A DNA stretch of 64,000 nucleotides from Sandaracinaceae bacterium (GCA_019694315.1 JAIBCE010000001.1:62001-126000); one strand, 5' to 3'. Positions 53,100-62,102 are shown, numbered from the stretch's first letter. Notes: generated from the letters alone by a model not told the origin. Program-made: numbers and translations.

Positions 53100-55474
53100 G
53101 CGCCGAGACCAAGCCCCTCGACACCGCGCGCCGCGAGGCAGCGCTCGCGAGCGCGCCGCACGTCGGCCGCGCCGTCGCGCACGAGTCCGCCGAGCTGCAC
53201 GTGACGGGCGCCGCGCTCTACACCGACGATCTCGCCGCGCGAACCAAGGGCGTGCTCGCGTGCTGGCCGGCGTGTGCGCCGCACGCGCACGCGTGGCTCG
53301 ATGACCTCGACGTCTCGCCCGCGCTCGCGGTGCCCGGCGTGGTCCGCGTGCTCACGGCGAGCGACGTGCCGGGCACCAACGACTCGGGCGCGAGCCGCCT
53401 CGACGAGCCGCTCTTTCCCCGCGCTGCCGAGGGCGGCGGCGATCCGCGCCCCGAGATCCTGTACGCGGCGATGCCAGTGGCGTGGGTGGTCGCGGAGAGC
53501 GAGGAGGCCGCGAAGCTCGGTGCCGCGGCCGTGATCGCGCACTACACGCCGCGACCGCCCGTGCTCACGATCGCCGACGCGATCGCGGCGGGCGCGTTCC
53601 ACGTGGACGGGCAGAAGATCCGGAGGGGCGAGCCCGAGGAGGCGCTCGCGCGCGCACCGCACCGCCTCGAGGGCAGCCTCGAGATGGGTGGACAGGAGCA
53701 CTTCTACCTCGAGACGCACGCGTCCCTCGCGTACGTGGACGAGGCGGGCTCGGTCTTCGTGCACGCGTCCACGCAGCACCCCACCGAGACGCAGGACGTG
53801 GTGGCGCGTGTGCTCGCGCGACCGAAGAACGACGTGGTGGTGCAGCAGCTCCGCATGGGCGGAGGCTTCGGAGGCAAGGAGACGCAAGCCAATCCCTTCG
53901 CGTCGATCGCGGCCCTCGGCGCGGTGCTCACGAAGCGGCCCGTGCGCGTGCGCCTCGATCGCGCCCGCGACATGCAGCTCAGCGGCAAGCGACACCCCTT
54001 CCACGCCGCGTGGAAAGCGGGCTTCGACGACGAGGGACGCCTCCTCGCGCTCGACGTGCAGCTCACCTCCGACGGCGGGCACTCGCTCGATCTCTCGTTC
54101 CCCGTGCTCGGGCGCGCGCTCTTCCACATCGACAACGCGTACTTCTTGCCGAGCGTCGAGGTGCGCGGGCGCGTGGCCAAGACGAACAAGATCTCCAACA
54201 CCGCGTTCCGTGGCTTCGGCGGCCCGCAGGGCATGCTCGTGATCGAGGAGATCGTCGATCGCATCGCGCGCACGCTGGGCCTCCGCCCCGAGCTCGTGCG
54301 GCGCAGGAACCTCTACCGGCCTGGGCAGACGACGCACTACGAGCAAGAGGTGGTGCACGCCGAGCGCCTCGAGCGCGTGATGACCGAGCTCGCGGCGTCG
54401 AGTGAATTCGAGGCGCGGAGGGCCGAGATCGACGCCTTCAACGCTGCCCATCCGCACGTCAAGCGAGGGCTCGCGATCACGCCGGTGAAATTCGGTATCT
54501 CGTTCACTGCCAAGTACTACAACCAGGCTGGCTCGCTCGTGCTCGTCTACAAAGACGGCTCGGTGCAGGTCAGTCACGGCGGCACGGAGATGGGTCAGGG
54601 CCTCTACACGAAGGTCCGCCAGATCGCGGCCGATGCGCTGGGCGTGTCGCCCTCGACGATCCGCATCATGCCCACGCGCACCGACAAGGTGCCGAACACC
54701 TCCGCCACCGCGGCCTCCGCGGGCACGGATCTCAACGGCGCCGCGGTGAAGGACGCGTGCGACACGATCCGCGGGCGCCTGGCCGCGCTGGCGGCGCCGC
54801 TCCTCGACTGCAGCGCGAGCCGCGTGGTGTTCCGCGAGGGCGTGGTCGCCTCGGGCGACGATCCGGCCAAGGCGATGTCGTTCGCGGCGCTGGTCGATCG
54901 TGCCTATCACGAGCGCATCCAGCTGAGCGCCAATGGCTTCTACCAGACACCCGACATCCACTACGACCCTGCGGCGGGGCGCGGGAGACCCTTTTACTAC
55001 TACTCGTTCGGCGCCGCCGTGAGCGAGGTGGAGATCGATGGGTTCACGGGGATGTATGGACTTCGCCGCGTGGATCTCCTCCACGACGTGGGCGACTCCA
55101 TCGCTCCGAGCCTGGACGTGGGCCAGATCGAGGGCGCGTTCGCGCAGGGCGCAGGGTGGCTGACGCAGGAAGAGCTCGTGTGGGACCGCGAGGGCATCCT
55201 GCGCACGAGCAACGCCTCGACCTACAAGCTCCCGAGCCTCGGCGAGTGCCCGCCGGTCTTCCGCACGAAGCTCCTCACGGACGCCCGCTCGCTCGGTGTC
55301 GTGCACGGGAGCAAGGCCGTCGGCGAGCCGCCGTTCATGCTCGCCTTCAGCGTGCGCGAGGCCCTCAAGGACGCGATCGCCGCGTTCGGAGGGCACGGCC
55401 TCGTGGAGCTGGCCTCGCCTGCTACGCCCGAGGCGGTGTACTGGTCGATCGACGCGCGCCGGCTGCTACCCTGA
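53096..55474 (+). CDS. xdhB: xanthine dehydrogenase molybdenum-binding subunit XdhB
   Basis: A 792-residue molybdopterin subunit. GQEHFYLETHASLAY, RMGGGFGGKETQANP, FRGFGGPQGM, GGTEMGQGLYTKVRQIA and KAVGEPPFMLAF are the Moco contacts of the xanthine-oxidase family, with the last GEPPFML carrying the catalytic Glu region. The GTG at 53096 overlaps the xdhA stop (GTGA). Substrate is probably a purine, from the family and the XdhA partner. The stop overlaps the -10 box of the next gene. Confidence 0.94.
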   Translation: MSAETKPLDTARREAALASAPHVGRAVAHESAELHVTGAALYTDDLAARTKGVLACWPACAPHAHAWLDDLDVSPALAVPGVVRVLTASDVPGTNDSGASRLDEPLFPRAAEGGGDPRPEILYAAMPVAWVVAESEEAAKLGAAAVIAHYTPRPPVLTIADAIAAGAFHVDGQKIRRGEPEEALARAPHRLEGSLEMGGQEHFYLETHASLAYVDEAGSVFVHASTQHPTETQDVVARVLARPKNDVVVQQLRMGGGFGGKETQANPFASIAALGAVLTKRPVRVRLDRARDMQLSGKRHPFHAAWKAGFDDEGRLLALDVQLTSDGGHSLDLSFPVLGRALFHIDNAYFLPSVEVRGRVAKTNKISNTAFRGFGGPQGMLVIEEIVDRIARTLGLRPELVRRRNLYRPGQTTHYEQEVVHAERLERVMTELAASSEFEARRAEIDAFNAAHPHVKRGLAITPVKFGISFTAKYYNQAGSLVLVYKDGSVQVSHGGTEMGQGLYTKVRQIAADALGVSPSTIRIMPTRTDKVPNTSATAASAGTDLNGAAVKDACDTIRGRLAALAAPLLDCSASRVVFREGVVASGDDPAKAMSFAALVDRAYHERIQLSANGFYQTPDIHYDPAAGRGRPFYYYSFGAAVSEVEIDGFTGMYGLRRVDLLHDVGDSIAPSLDVGQIEGAFAQGAGWLTQEELVWDREGILRTSNASTYKLPSLGECPPVFRTKLLTDARSLGVVHGSKAVGEPPFMLAFSVREALKDAIAAFGGHGLVELASPATPEAVYWSIDARRLLP
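55467..55472 (+). promoter_or_regulatory. candidate -10 box TACCCT inside the end of xdhB
   Basis: TACCCT ends 6 nt before the ATG at 55479 and includes the first base of the xdhB stop codon. The downstream gene may therefore have its own start of transcription. Confidence 0.4.
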
Positions 55475-55478
55475 CCCC

Positions 55479-56165
55479 ATGCATCGACGTGACATCCATC
55501 GACGTGATGTCCTCGGGCTCGCCGTGTCCTCTCTCGTGCTCGGAGCGATGGGTCCCGCGGGCGCGCGGGCCGACTGTGCGATCCCCGAGGAGCGGGCGAG
55601 CTGGCTCGCGACGCGCGTGCATGCCGGCGCACGGGCCTTCGTGTGGCTCGGACAGCCCGAGGGCCTGCCGGTGCCGACGTCGCTCGACAGCTCGCTCGGC
55701 GCGCTCCCGATCACGTGGGCGGTCCCGGGCGTCGCGATGATCACGATCGCACCGTCGGCGTCGGGCGAGCTCGTGATCCACGCGCCACCGAGGGCGGCCC
55801 GTCGCACGGGCGACGATCTCCGCATCACGATCACCCCTGGCGCGCCGACGGCGCGGCTCAGCGCGCCGCCCCAGCACGTGCGCCTCGAGACACGCACGCG
55901 CCCGCTCCACTACGACCCCGCGGCCGAGTACGTCACTGCCTACTTCGACGCCGCGCCGGGCGCGCGTCACCTCCTCGCGCGCTGGGGGCGCGTCGGCTCG
56001 TTCGTCACCCTCGAGGCGGGCGCGAGCAGCGCGGAGATCTTCGCGGTGGGCCGCTGCGGCAATCGCCCGCTCGATGTCCCGGCGCCGCGACGGGGCGAGA
56101 CCGTGGAGCTCGCGCTCCTCGACGAGGAAGGCAACCTGTCGGCGTTCGTGCGCACGACGGCCTGA
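55479..56165 (+). CDS. Tat-signal protein of unknown function
   Basis: A 228-residue protein starting HRRDIHRRDVLGLAVSSLVLGAMG, a probable twin-arginine signal with cleavage near ARA. The mature part has no family that I recognise; it is beta-rich (TWAVPGVAMITIAPSASGELVIHAPP, ARWGRVGSFVTLEAGASSAEIFAVG) and could be a small secreted beta-sandwich. It starts 4 bp after xdhB, so it may be a partner of the enzyme, though XDH itself is cytosolic. Confidence 0.65.
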   Translation: MHRRDIHRRDVLGLAVSSLVLGAMGPAGARADCAIPEERASWLATRVHAGARAFVWLGQPEGLPVPTSLDSSLGALPITWAVPGVAMITIAPSASGELVIHAPPRAARRTGDDLRITITPGAPTARLSAPPQHVRLETRTRPLHYDPAAEYVTAYFDAAPGARHLLARWGRVGSFVTLEAGASSAEIFAVGRCGNRPLDVPAPRRGETVELALLDEEGNLSAFVRTTA

Positions 56166-56184
56166 CTCGAGGGCGCGTCGCGCG

Positions 56185-56375
56185 TCCCGAGCAGACTGTC
56201 CATCCTCCGACTCGAATCTCGAGTCGATGCGACGGCAGACTGCCCATCATCCGACTCGAATCGATGCGACGGCAGACTGCCCATCCCCCGACTCGAGTCT
56301 CGAGTCGATGCGTGGGCAGACTGCCCATCATCCGACTCGAGTCTCGAATCGATGCGAGGGCAGACTGCCATGTCG
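56185..56375. repeat. 44-bp tandem repeat array with internal dyads
   Basis: Five copies of a unit beginning gcagactg start at 56191, 56235, 56272, 56316 and 56360 (spacings 44, 37, 44, 44). Each holds gactcgagtctcgagtc-like palindromes; the 37-bp copy has lost 7 bp of the dyad. It lies in the 220-bp space between two convergent genes and might act as a two-way terminator. Except for the repeats nothing else is seen in that gap. Confidence 0.9.
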
Positions 56376-56385
56376 GATGGCATGG

Positions 56386-57660
56386 TCAGCCGCCGCAGCC
56401 GGTCTCGCCCGTGGTCTCGGTGCAGGTGCAGGACCCGCAGGCGCCGCGGCTGCGCCAGTCGCCGTTGCAGCACTGGTAGCTGCGCGAGCAGGCGTGGTTG
56501 CCATACGTGCCACCGTAGGTGTGATGGCAGCTCGCACCGGCCGGCGCAGGCGCGGGGGCCGGCGTGGGGGCCGGCGCGGGCGTCGAGCCGAGCGAGCTGG
56601 TGCGCGCAGTGCTGATGATGTCGGGGATACGCGCGTGGAGATAGTCGCCCGGGCACGAGGTGGTCTGTCCGGGGTGATCGCGGTGGCCCTTCACGGTGCT
56701 CGACGAGACCGAGATGCCATAGAGGTGAGACAGAGTGCCGATGAGGCGCCCCGCGGCATTCAGCATGACGGTGGGCGGGTGATCGGGGCCCAGGCCCGCG
56801 CAGCCGCTCGAGTGGAAGCAGCCGACGAACGAGATGCCGATGTTGCCCGTGTTGTTGCCCGAGACGTGCGCGCCGAGGAGATGGAGCGGGCGACCCTCGT
56901 AGATCGTGCCGTCGACGCCGATGAGGAAGTGGTAGCCGATGTCGCACCAGCCGCGGCTGTCCATGTGATAGGTCTGGATGCCACGCACCTGACGGCGCGG
57001 GTCGGTGGAGCCCGTGACGGTGTGGTGGATCGCGAAGCGAACGCGCGAGCTGTCGCGGGCGGTGCAGCGCGTGGCGCGGGCGCCCCACGACTCGCGGCTC
57101 GTGATGCCGATGCCCGTGAGCTCAGTGCGGAGCGCGGCGCGCGTGGCGCCCAGATCCTCACCCGAGGCGTCGTCGTGGACCTCGGGGATCACGGCGTTCC
57201 AGCGGAGCGTGCGGATGCGCGCCGTGTCGGTCGCGAGGATGCGGAGCATGGCGCCGTCGCCCACGCCGAGATCGGCGACACCCACGTGCGTGTCCTCTTC
57301 ACCCCAGCTCGAGCTCACCGTCGCCCAGCGACCCGCGAGGTCGCCATCGAGGCTGCGCGCCTCCATCGCAGGGAGCTCACCAGGCTCGACGAGCTCGACC
57401 AGCACGCCCACGCGGGTGACGCCGTCGGGCGCATCGAGACGAGGCGACACGAGCCACTCACCTTCAGGTGTCCAATCGTTGAACATGCCTTCGCCGAAGA
57501 GCTGGACCTCGGCGATGTTGTCGCCCTGCGTCGGCGTCTCGCGCTCGCCGAAGCTGTTCACGCAGCCAGCGCAGGCTGCGGCGCAGAGAACGAGGAGGGT
57601 CGCGCCGCGGAGCATCGAGCGGGTCAGCGTGCAGGCGGTGGTGGGCTCTCGGGTCGTCAT
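56386..57660 (-). CDS. PGRP-type N-acetylmuramoyl-L-alanine amidase, lipoprotein
   Basis: A 424-residue lipoprotein (lipobox AAACAGC). Residues about 55-175 are an N-terminal beta domain. The amidase_2/PGRP domain follows: FAIHHTVTGS gives the first zinc His, YHFLIGVDGTIYEGR the Tyr and Glu region, and KGHRDHPGQTTSCPGDYL the second His and the Cys. It should cut the bond between MurNAc and L-Ala in peptidoglycan. After a Pro/Ala linker a Cys-rich tail (SYQCCNGDWRSRGACGSCTC) may bind substrate. Confidence 0.9.
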   Translation of the reverse strand: MTTREPTTACTLTRSMLRGATLLVLCAAACAGCVNSFGERETPTQGDNIAEVQLFGEGMFNDWTPEGEWLVSPRLDAPDGVTRVGVLVELVEPGELPAMEARSLDGDLAGRWATVSSSWGEEDTHVGVADLGVGDGAMLRILATDTARIRTLRWNAVIPEVHDDASGEDLGATRAALRTELTGIGITSRESWGARATRCTARDSSRVRFAIHHTVTGSTDPRRQVRGIQTYHMDSRGWCDIGYHFLIGVDGTIYEGRPLHLLGAHVSGNNTGNIGISFVGCFHSSGCAGLGPDHPPTVMLNAAGRLIGTLSHLYGISVSSSTVKGHRDHPGQTTSCPGDYLHARIPDIISTARTSSLGSTPAPAPTPAPAPAPAGASCHHTYGGTYGNHACSRSYQCCNGDWRSRGACGSCTCTETTGETGCGG

Positions 57661-57804
57661 GCCCCCTGACGTCGCAGGAGGTGTGCACAGCTCGAACACC
57701 CCTCCGTGCGATCGGGAGGCAGCACCGGGCGGAACGGGGCTCCAGACCTCCCCGAACGGAGGGTCGCGTCGAAGTGCCCGCAGGAGCCCAAGGAAATAGG
57801 GAGG

Positions 57805-57834
57805 TTGCGAGGCGTGGAGTGACCCCGATATACT
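57805..57834 (+). promoter_or_regulatory. sigma70-like promoter TTGCGA-N18-TATACT for the ferredoxin gene
   Basis: TTGCGA (57805-57810) and TATACT (57829-57834) are 18 bp apart, the best -35/-10 pair found. The ATG at 57844 begins 9 nt after the -10, so transcription would start about 3 nt before it. No Shine-Dalgarno sequence. Confidence 0.6.
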
Positions 57835-57843
57835 CGCGGCGCC

Positions 57844-58149
57844 ATGGCGACCCACATCACCAGTGACTGCATCAACTGCGGTGCCTGTGAGCCCGAGTGC
57901 CCCAATCAGGCGATCAGCGAGGGCGACGACGTCTACGTCATCGACCCGAATCTCTGCACCGAGTGCGTGGGCTTCTACGACCACGAGGCATGTCAGGCGG
58001 TGTGCCCGGTGGAGTGCTGCCTCCCCGATCCGGCCCGGCCGGAGAAGGAGGAGGACCTCATCAAGCGCGCGGTCGCGCTGCACCCGGACGATGCGGCGCT
58101 GAAGGATCGCGCGGCGAAGAACGAGTTCCTCTCGCGCTTCCGCAAGTGA
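57844..58149 (+). CDS. 2[4Fe-4S] ferredoxin, YfhL/Alvin type
   Basis: A 101-residue ferredoxin. CINCGACEPECP binds the first [4Fe-4S] cluster; LCTECVGFYDHEACQAVCP with its longer spacing binds the second, the pattern of Allochromatium-type ferredoxins. The C-terminal 30 residues are helical (EEDLIKRAVALH). It transfers low-potential electrons to an unknown partner. A good candidate reductant for the radical SAM enzyme 50 kb away cannot be judged from context. It starts at a likely leaderless promoter. Confidence 0.92.
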   Translation: MATHITSDCINCGACEPECPNQAISEGDDVYVIDPNLCTECVGFYDHEACQAVCPVECCLPDPARPEKEEDLIKRAVALHPDDAALKDRAAKNEFLSRFRK

Positions 58150-58192
58150 CCCGCCCTCGCGACGTGCCTCCGCAGGCGCGCTGGGTGACGAC

Positions 58193-58906
58193 GTGACGAA
58201 GGCGATGGGCCAGCGAGCGCTGCTCGCGGCCCTTCTGGCGTCCTCGGCGACGGCGTGTGCGCCAGCGCTGCCATCGTTCGCGGGCTCTCGCACCACGCCG
58301 GCCGATCGCGTCGACGTGGTGGCGGGCATGGCCGCGCGTGTGCCGACGGGTGATCTCGCCTCGGGTGACTCGCTCGCGCTCGCGGGCCCCGCGGGCATTG
58401 CGCCTGCGGGCGCGCTCCGCGTGGGCGTCTCGCCCGAGCTCGACATGGGCCTCGTGGTCTCGTCGGCGTCCGGCCGAGCCGAGCTGCGCTACGGCACGCG
58501 CGTGGGACAGCTGCGCGCGCACGTGGGGCTCGCGGGCTTCGGTGGCTACGCGGTGACCGACCCGGACGCGAACGGCGCGCAAGGAAGCGGCTGGCGCGCG
58601 GGCGCCTTCGTGCCGCTCACGCTCGCGTTCGACGTGGCCGGCATCCTCGAGGCGTGGGTCGGTGCGCGCTTCGCGTTCGAGCGCGTCGAGGGTCAGCTCG
58701 GGCCGATGGCGATGGGCCTCGCGAGCGACGCGTGGGGCGTGCGCGGCGGCGGGGTGCTCGGGGCGGCGCTGGGCTTTCGCCGCGTGCACGTGCTCGCCGA
58801 GCTCGCGATCGACGGCGAGTGGTGGAGCGGCCACGCAGGCAGCGTCGCGTTCGAGCGCGCTGGGGTGTCGCTCACGCCCGCGTTCGCGCTGCGCGTCCGC
58901 TTCTGA
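58193..58906 (+). CDS. predicted outer-membrane protein
   Basis: A 237-residue exported protein. The N-terminal signal (ALLAALLASSATAC) ends in a Cys that may be a lipobox. The rest alternates short Gly-rich strands (LRVGVSPELDMGLVV, RAHVGLAGFGGYAV, WVGARFAFERVEG) and ends in LRVRF, an aromatic terminus typical of outer-membrane barrels. GTG 58193 is used; ATG 58205 is possible. Confidence 0.65.
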   Translation: MTKAMGQRALLAALLASSATACAPALPSFAGSRTTPADRVDVVAGMAARVPTGDLASGDSLALAGPAGIAPAGALRVGVSPELDMGLVVSSASGRAELRYGTRVGQLRAHVGLAGFGGYAVTDPDANGAQGSGWRAGAFVPLTLAFDVAGILEAWVGARFAFERVEGQLGPMAMGLASDAWGVRGGGVLGAALGFRRVHVLAELAIDGEWWSGHAGSVAFERAGVSLTPAFALRVRF

Positions 58907-58930
58907 TCGCACCGGCGAGGGCGCACGCGC

Positions 58931-60544
58931 TCACGGGCAGCGTCCGGAGATCGTCGCGCAGCGCAGGGCGCGCACCCGCGTGTACACGGGATAGGGCGCG
59001 CCGCCGGGATCCATCCACGCGAAGTCGTTCCACGCGTCGTCGCGGAGGATGAACGGCATGATCGCGTGCAGGCGTGGGTGTGTGAGCCACGGATCGCGGT
59101 AGGCGGACTCGGTCCAGGTCGCGATCTCCTCGCGCGTGCCGCCGTTCATCGGACAGCGCGCACCGGGCTGACACCAGCCGGTCTCGGTGAGGAACACGTC
59201 GAGGCTCGGACGGCCGATCGTCTCGAGCTCGCGCTCGAAGACGTGCAGGCCCGTGCTCGCCCGGTCGTAGGGCACGAAGAACGCGTAGCCGAGGCCCTCG
59301 GCGGGGTAGCTGTGGCTCGCGAACGCATCGACGTGATCGAAGACGTCGGGCACCGCGCTCTGCATGTCGCGCAAGTAGTCGAGCGAGGTGTTGCCCGCCT
59401 CGAAGCCCTCGGCGCCGCACTCGCAGCGGCGCACGCCGCCAGGGGCCAGGCCTGCGTTGAGCACGCGGATGCGCGGGTCCCCGATCGCGTGGAGCGCGCT
59501 CGCGACGTCGCGGAGCAGGGCGGCGTACTCGGCCGCCATCTGCGCGCCGCTGATCCATCCACCCGAGACCGATCCCGCCGTGCAGCGCCACTCGTAACAG
59601 AGGTTCGGCTCGTTGTGGACCTCGACGTAGATCGGCCAGCCCGCGCGCAGAGGCAGGCCCTCGAGCACGCGACGGTACGCGGCAGCGAGCTCGGTGTAGC
59701 GCAGGTGATCGGAGCCCGGATCGGCCTGCTCGCGCACGAAGCCGTCGTCCCAGGGGGGCCCGATGCGCACGACGGGCACGAGGTCGCGCGCATACGCCGC
59801 GGCGATCGCGCTCGACCACGAAGGATCGGGCCCCGCCGTGTCGCGACGCACACCAGGGAAGATGAGCTTCACGTGCCCACCGGGGCCGACGAGATCCGCG
59901 GCGCGATCGAGATCGGTCGCGTCGCCCGGTCCGACGAAGCCGATGCCGAAGCGGTTCGTGGGCGGGCCGCTGGCGCTGCCCGCGTCGTGGGGACCTGCGT
60001 CGATCGGCGCGCTGCCCTCGTCCACCCAGAGCGCACAGCGCGCGACGGAGGTGGCGCCCATGTCTGCCGTGAACTCGAGATCGAGCAGGCCGGCGGACAG
60101 ATCGCGCACCGTGAACGACCACGTGTAGGGCCCGCTGCCCGTGATCGGCCCGCCCTCGACGCGAGGACTGCCCACGCCGCGCGCGGTGAGCCCGATGTAG
60201 ACGTAGCCCGGTGTGTCGGTCACCGAGACGCTCAGCGCCTCCCCCGCACGAACCGAGCGCGGGGAGATCGAGAACCTCGGATCGCACGGCAGGGCCCCCA
60301 CGTCGCGCGCGACGGGCGCATCCACGCTGGCGGCATCCCACCCGTGCGCATCGAGCCCCGGCGCGTCGAGGCCCGGGGCATCGAGACCCAGCGCATCGAG
60401 GCCCGGCGCGTCGAGGCCCGGCGCGTCGGCGGAGGCATCGAGCCGACCTCCATCGCCGCGAGGCGAGAGCGCTGTGTCGCAGCCCGCCGCGGCGAAGAGC
60501 ACGAGCGACGGAGCGAGCCACCGAGCCGAGAGCGACGCGCGCAT
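58931..60544 (-). CDS. clan GH-A glycosidase-like lipoprotein
   Basis: A 537-residue lipoprotein (lipobox LFAAAGC) with a linker of DAPGL repeats. After a small Ig-like region, residues about 200-530 fold as a TIM-barrel glycosidase: IYVEVHNEPNL has the NEP acid/base motif, SHSYPAEGLG a typical His/Tyr loop, and VFLTETGWCQ the nucleophile Glu of clan GH-A. Substrate could be a beta-glucan or mannan. Family number not assigned. Convergent to the 58.2-kb outer-membrane gene (24 bp apart). Confidence 0.82.
   Translation of the reverse strand: MRASLSARWLAPSLVLFAAAGCDTALSPRGDGGRLDASADAPGLDAPGLDALGLDAPGLDAPGLDAHGWDAASVDAPVARDVGALPCDPRFSISPRSVRAGEALSVSVTDTPGYVYIGLTARGVGSPRVEGGPITGSGPYTWSFTVRDLSAGLLDLEFTADMGATSVARCALWVDEGSAPIDAGPHDAGSASGPPTNRFGIGFVGPGDATDLDRAADLVGPGGHVKLIFPGVRRDTAGPDPSWSSAIAAAYARDLVPVVRIGPPWDDGFVREQADPGSDHLRYTELAAAYRRVLEGLPLRAGWPIYVEVHNEPNLCYEWRCTAGSVSGGWISGAQMAAEYAALLRDVASALHAIGDPRIRVLNAGLAPGGVRRCECGAEGFEAGNTSLDYLRDMQSAVPDVFDHVDAFASHSYPAEGLGYAFFVPYDRASTGLHVFERELETIGRPSLDVFLTETGWCQPGARCPMNGGTREEIATWTESAYRDPWLTHPRLHAIMPFILRDDAWNDFAWMDPGGAPYPVYTRVRALRCATISGRCP
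60350..60440 (-). repeat. 15-bp coding repeats (Leu-Asp-Ala-Pro-Gly linker)
   Basis: Six near-copies encode LDAPG with variants (LDALG, LDAHG) in the linker of the glycosidase-like lipoprotein. Such linkers recur in many lipoproteins here. Confidence 0.85.
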
Positions 60545-60587
60545 CGGGGGATCGTCGCTCAGCCTCGCGCGCGCGGAAAGGTGTGCC

Positions 60588-61124
60588 TCAGCGCGTGGGC
60601 TTCTTGTAGGGCTCGAGGCGGGTTCGGAGCTCGCCGATGCGCGCGCCGAGGAGCTGGAGCAGGTAGTGCGTACCGATCTCGCCCTTGAGCACGTAGTCGT
60701 CGATGTCGATGAGGAGCGCCATCGTCGCGAACACGCTGTTGAGCTCGTGGTTGAGGCGGATCCCACCGAGCACGGGCAGGCGGAAGAGGTTCGCGAGGTC
60801 GGTCTTGAACATCGTGACGAGGTCGTCGGGGTCGGAGAGGTAGTTCTTCACCTCGGCCGTGATCGTGAGCGTGGCCTTGCTCCCGAGGAGGGCCGCGCTG
60901 ACGACGCCCGTGCCCGTCTTGCGATCGAGGCGCACGTAGACGTTGGTGAGCACCGGATCACGGAGCGCGCGGAACTTCACGATCTGGAGATCGTCGTTGG
61001 CCTGGAAGCGGATGGCCGTGTAGCCGGTGCGGCTCATCGCGCGGACGAGCTCGCCGACGAGCAGCTCGTCCTTGGACTCGCGGATCTCGGCCTTGTGGTT
61101 GAACTTCGTGAGCAGGTCGAACAT
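60588..61124 (-). CDS. protein of unknown function, possible YbjN-like fold
   Basis: A 178-residue soluble protein. Alternating strands (TAIRFQANDDLQIVKF, TNVYVRLDRKTGTGVVSA) and a final helix pair after MALLIDIDDYVLKGEIGTHYLLQLLGARIGEL suggest a YbjN/T3SS-chaperone-like fold, at low confidence. Its C-terminal half resembles the C-terminal part of the gene just upstream (15 bp apart), which shares NIDDYV-type and YxLL elements. Both may be parts of one module. Confidence 0.65.
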   Translation of the reverse strand: MFDLLTKFNHKAEIRESKDELLVGELVRAMSRTGYTAIRFQANDDLQIVKFRALRDPVLTNVYVRLDRKTGTGVVSAALLGSKATLTITAEVKNYLSDPDDLVTMFKTDLANLFRLPVLGGIRLNHELNSVFATMALLIDIDDYVLKGEIGTHYLLQLLGARIGELRTRLEPYKKPTR

Positions 61125-61139
61125 GAGGCCTCCGATCCG

Positions 61140-61907
61140 TCAGCTCGTTCGTCCGCGGAGGTACTTGCGGAGCGCGTGCACCGTGCTCCCCACGTGCGTG
61201 GTGAGGAGCCCGTAGTCCACGGAGAGATCCGCGTGCACGTAGTCGTCGATGTTCCAGAGCAGATCGATCTGCACGTAGACGTAGCCGGCGGTCACGTCGG
61301 CATCGACGGTGATGGTGCCGGGCTCGGGGTTGGCGATGAAGCCGCTCTTGTACTCGGCCTTGAGCGCCTGCCAGACGCGGCCGAATTCGGCGACGGGCTC
61401 CCCGTAGCCCACGATCACGCTCGCCTGGTGTCCGAGCACGCGTGAGGCGAGCAGGCTCGGCGTGAGGTGGCGCAGCTGGAACACGATGCGCGCGCGGCTC
61501 TTGAGCTCCTCGAAGCGCAGGTGGTGGTGCTCTCCGGTGCTGCGCAGATCGATCAGCGAGAAGCCGTTGTCGAGCGTGCTCGTGATCACCGCGCCGATCA
61601 GCACCTCGTCGATGAGCGTCGCGCGCTCCTCCTGGTGGAAGTACTCCCAGCTCTTCTTCACGAGCGCACCGAACACGCGATCGCGCTCGTCATCGAGGGC
61701 GACGCGTCGCTCGTCGAGCAGACGACGTGCGCCCGGCTCGCTGGCGATCGAGAGCCAGCCGGTGGCGCCCTGGTAGGTGAACGTGACGTCGGGGGGGAGG
61801 CGCCCGTGCACGACGTGATCGACGATGGCGTGGAGCGTGATCGGACCGAAGGGACCCTGTGGGCCCGGCACGAAGAAGAGGGCTTGGTCCGGCGGAGGCG
61901 CGCTCAT
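61140..61907 (-). CDS. GYF_2-domain protein with a C-terminal part like its neighbour
   Basis: A 255-residue protein. Residues 10-55, FFVPGPQGPFGPITLHAIVDH and GRLPPDVTFTYQGATGWLSI, are a GYF_2/DUF4339 domain, which binds proline-rich or membrane protein segments. After a helical linker, residues about 135-255 have a strand/helix pattern with QIDLLWNIDDYVHADLSVDYGLLTTHVGS, comparable with the next gene. ATG 61907 follows a TATCAT box; the longer in-frame ORF is not supported. Confidence 0.75.
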   Translation of the reverse strand: MSAPPPDQALFFVPGPQGPFGPITLHAIVDHVVHGRLPPDVTFTYQGATGWLSIASEPGARRLLDERRVALDDERDRVFGALVKKSWEYFHQEERATLIDEVLIGAVITSTLDNGFSLIDLRSTGEHHHLRFEELKSRARIVFQLRHLTPSLLASRVLGHQASVIVGYGEPVAEFGRVWQALKAEYKSGFIANPEPGTITVDADVTAGYVYVQIDLLWNIDDYVHADLSVDYGLLTTHVGSTVHALRKYLRGRTS

Positions 61908-61913
61908 GGGCCG

Positions 61914-61919
61914 ATGATA
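61914..61919 (-). promoter_or_regulatory. candidate -10 box TATCAT, 6 nt before the GYF-domain start
   Basis: TATCAT on the minus strand ends 6 nt before ATG 61907. Confidence 0.45.
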
Positions 61920-62102
61920 CGGCGCGCCAGGCCGCGCGCGCGTCACCTCGTGACGTGCAGCCCGTCGTGTCCGGATGCCCTGTTCACGGCCATCCTGCGT
62001 GGAGGACGCGCGAGCCGCCGCGATCGGCTCACGCAACATTCCGAAACGCGCGCGGCCTGCGTTCGGTCGAACGAACACGCACGGCGGCGCACCTCGTGAG
62101 AC

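Noticed and set aside
56185-56375. CRISPR-like array of 44-bp units
   Set aside because: The whole unit is repeated, leaving no unique spacers; spacing is irregular (37 once).
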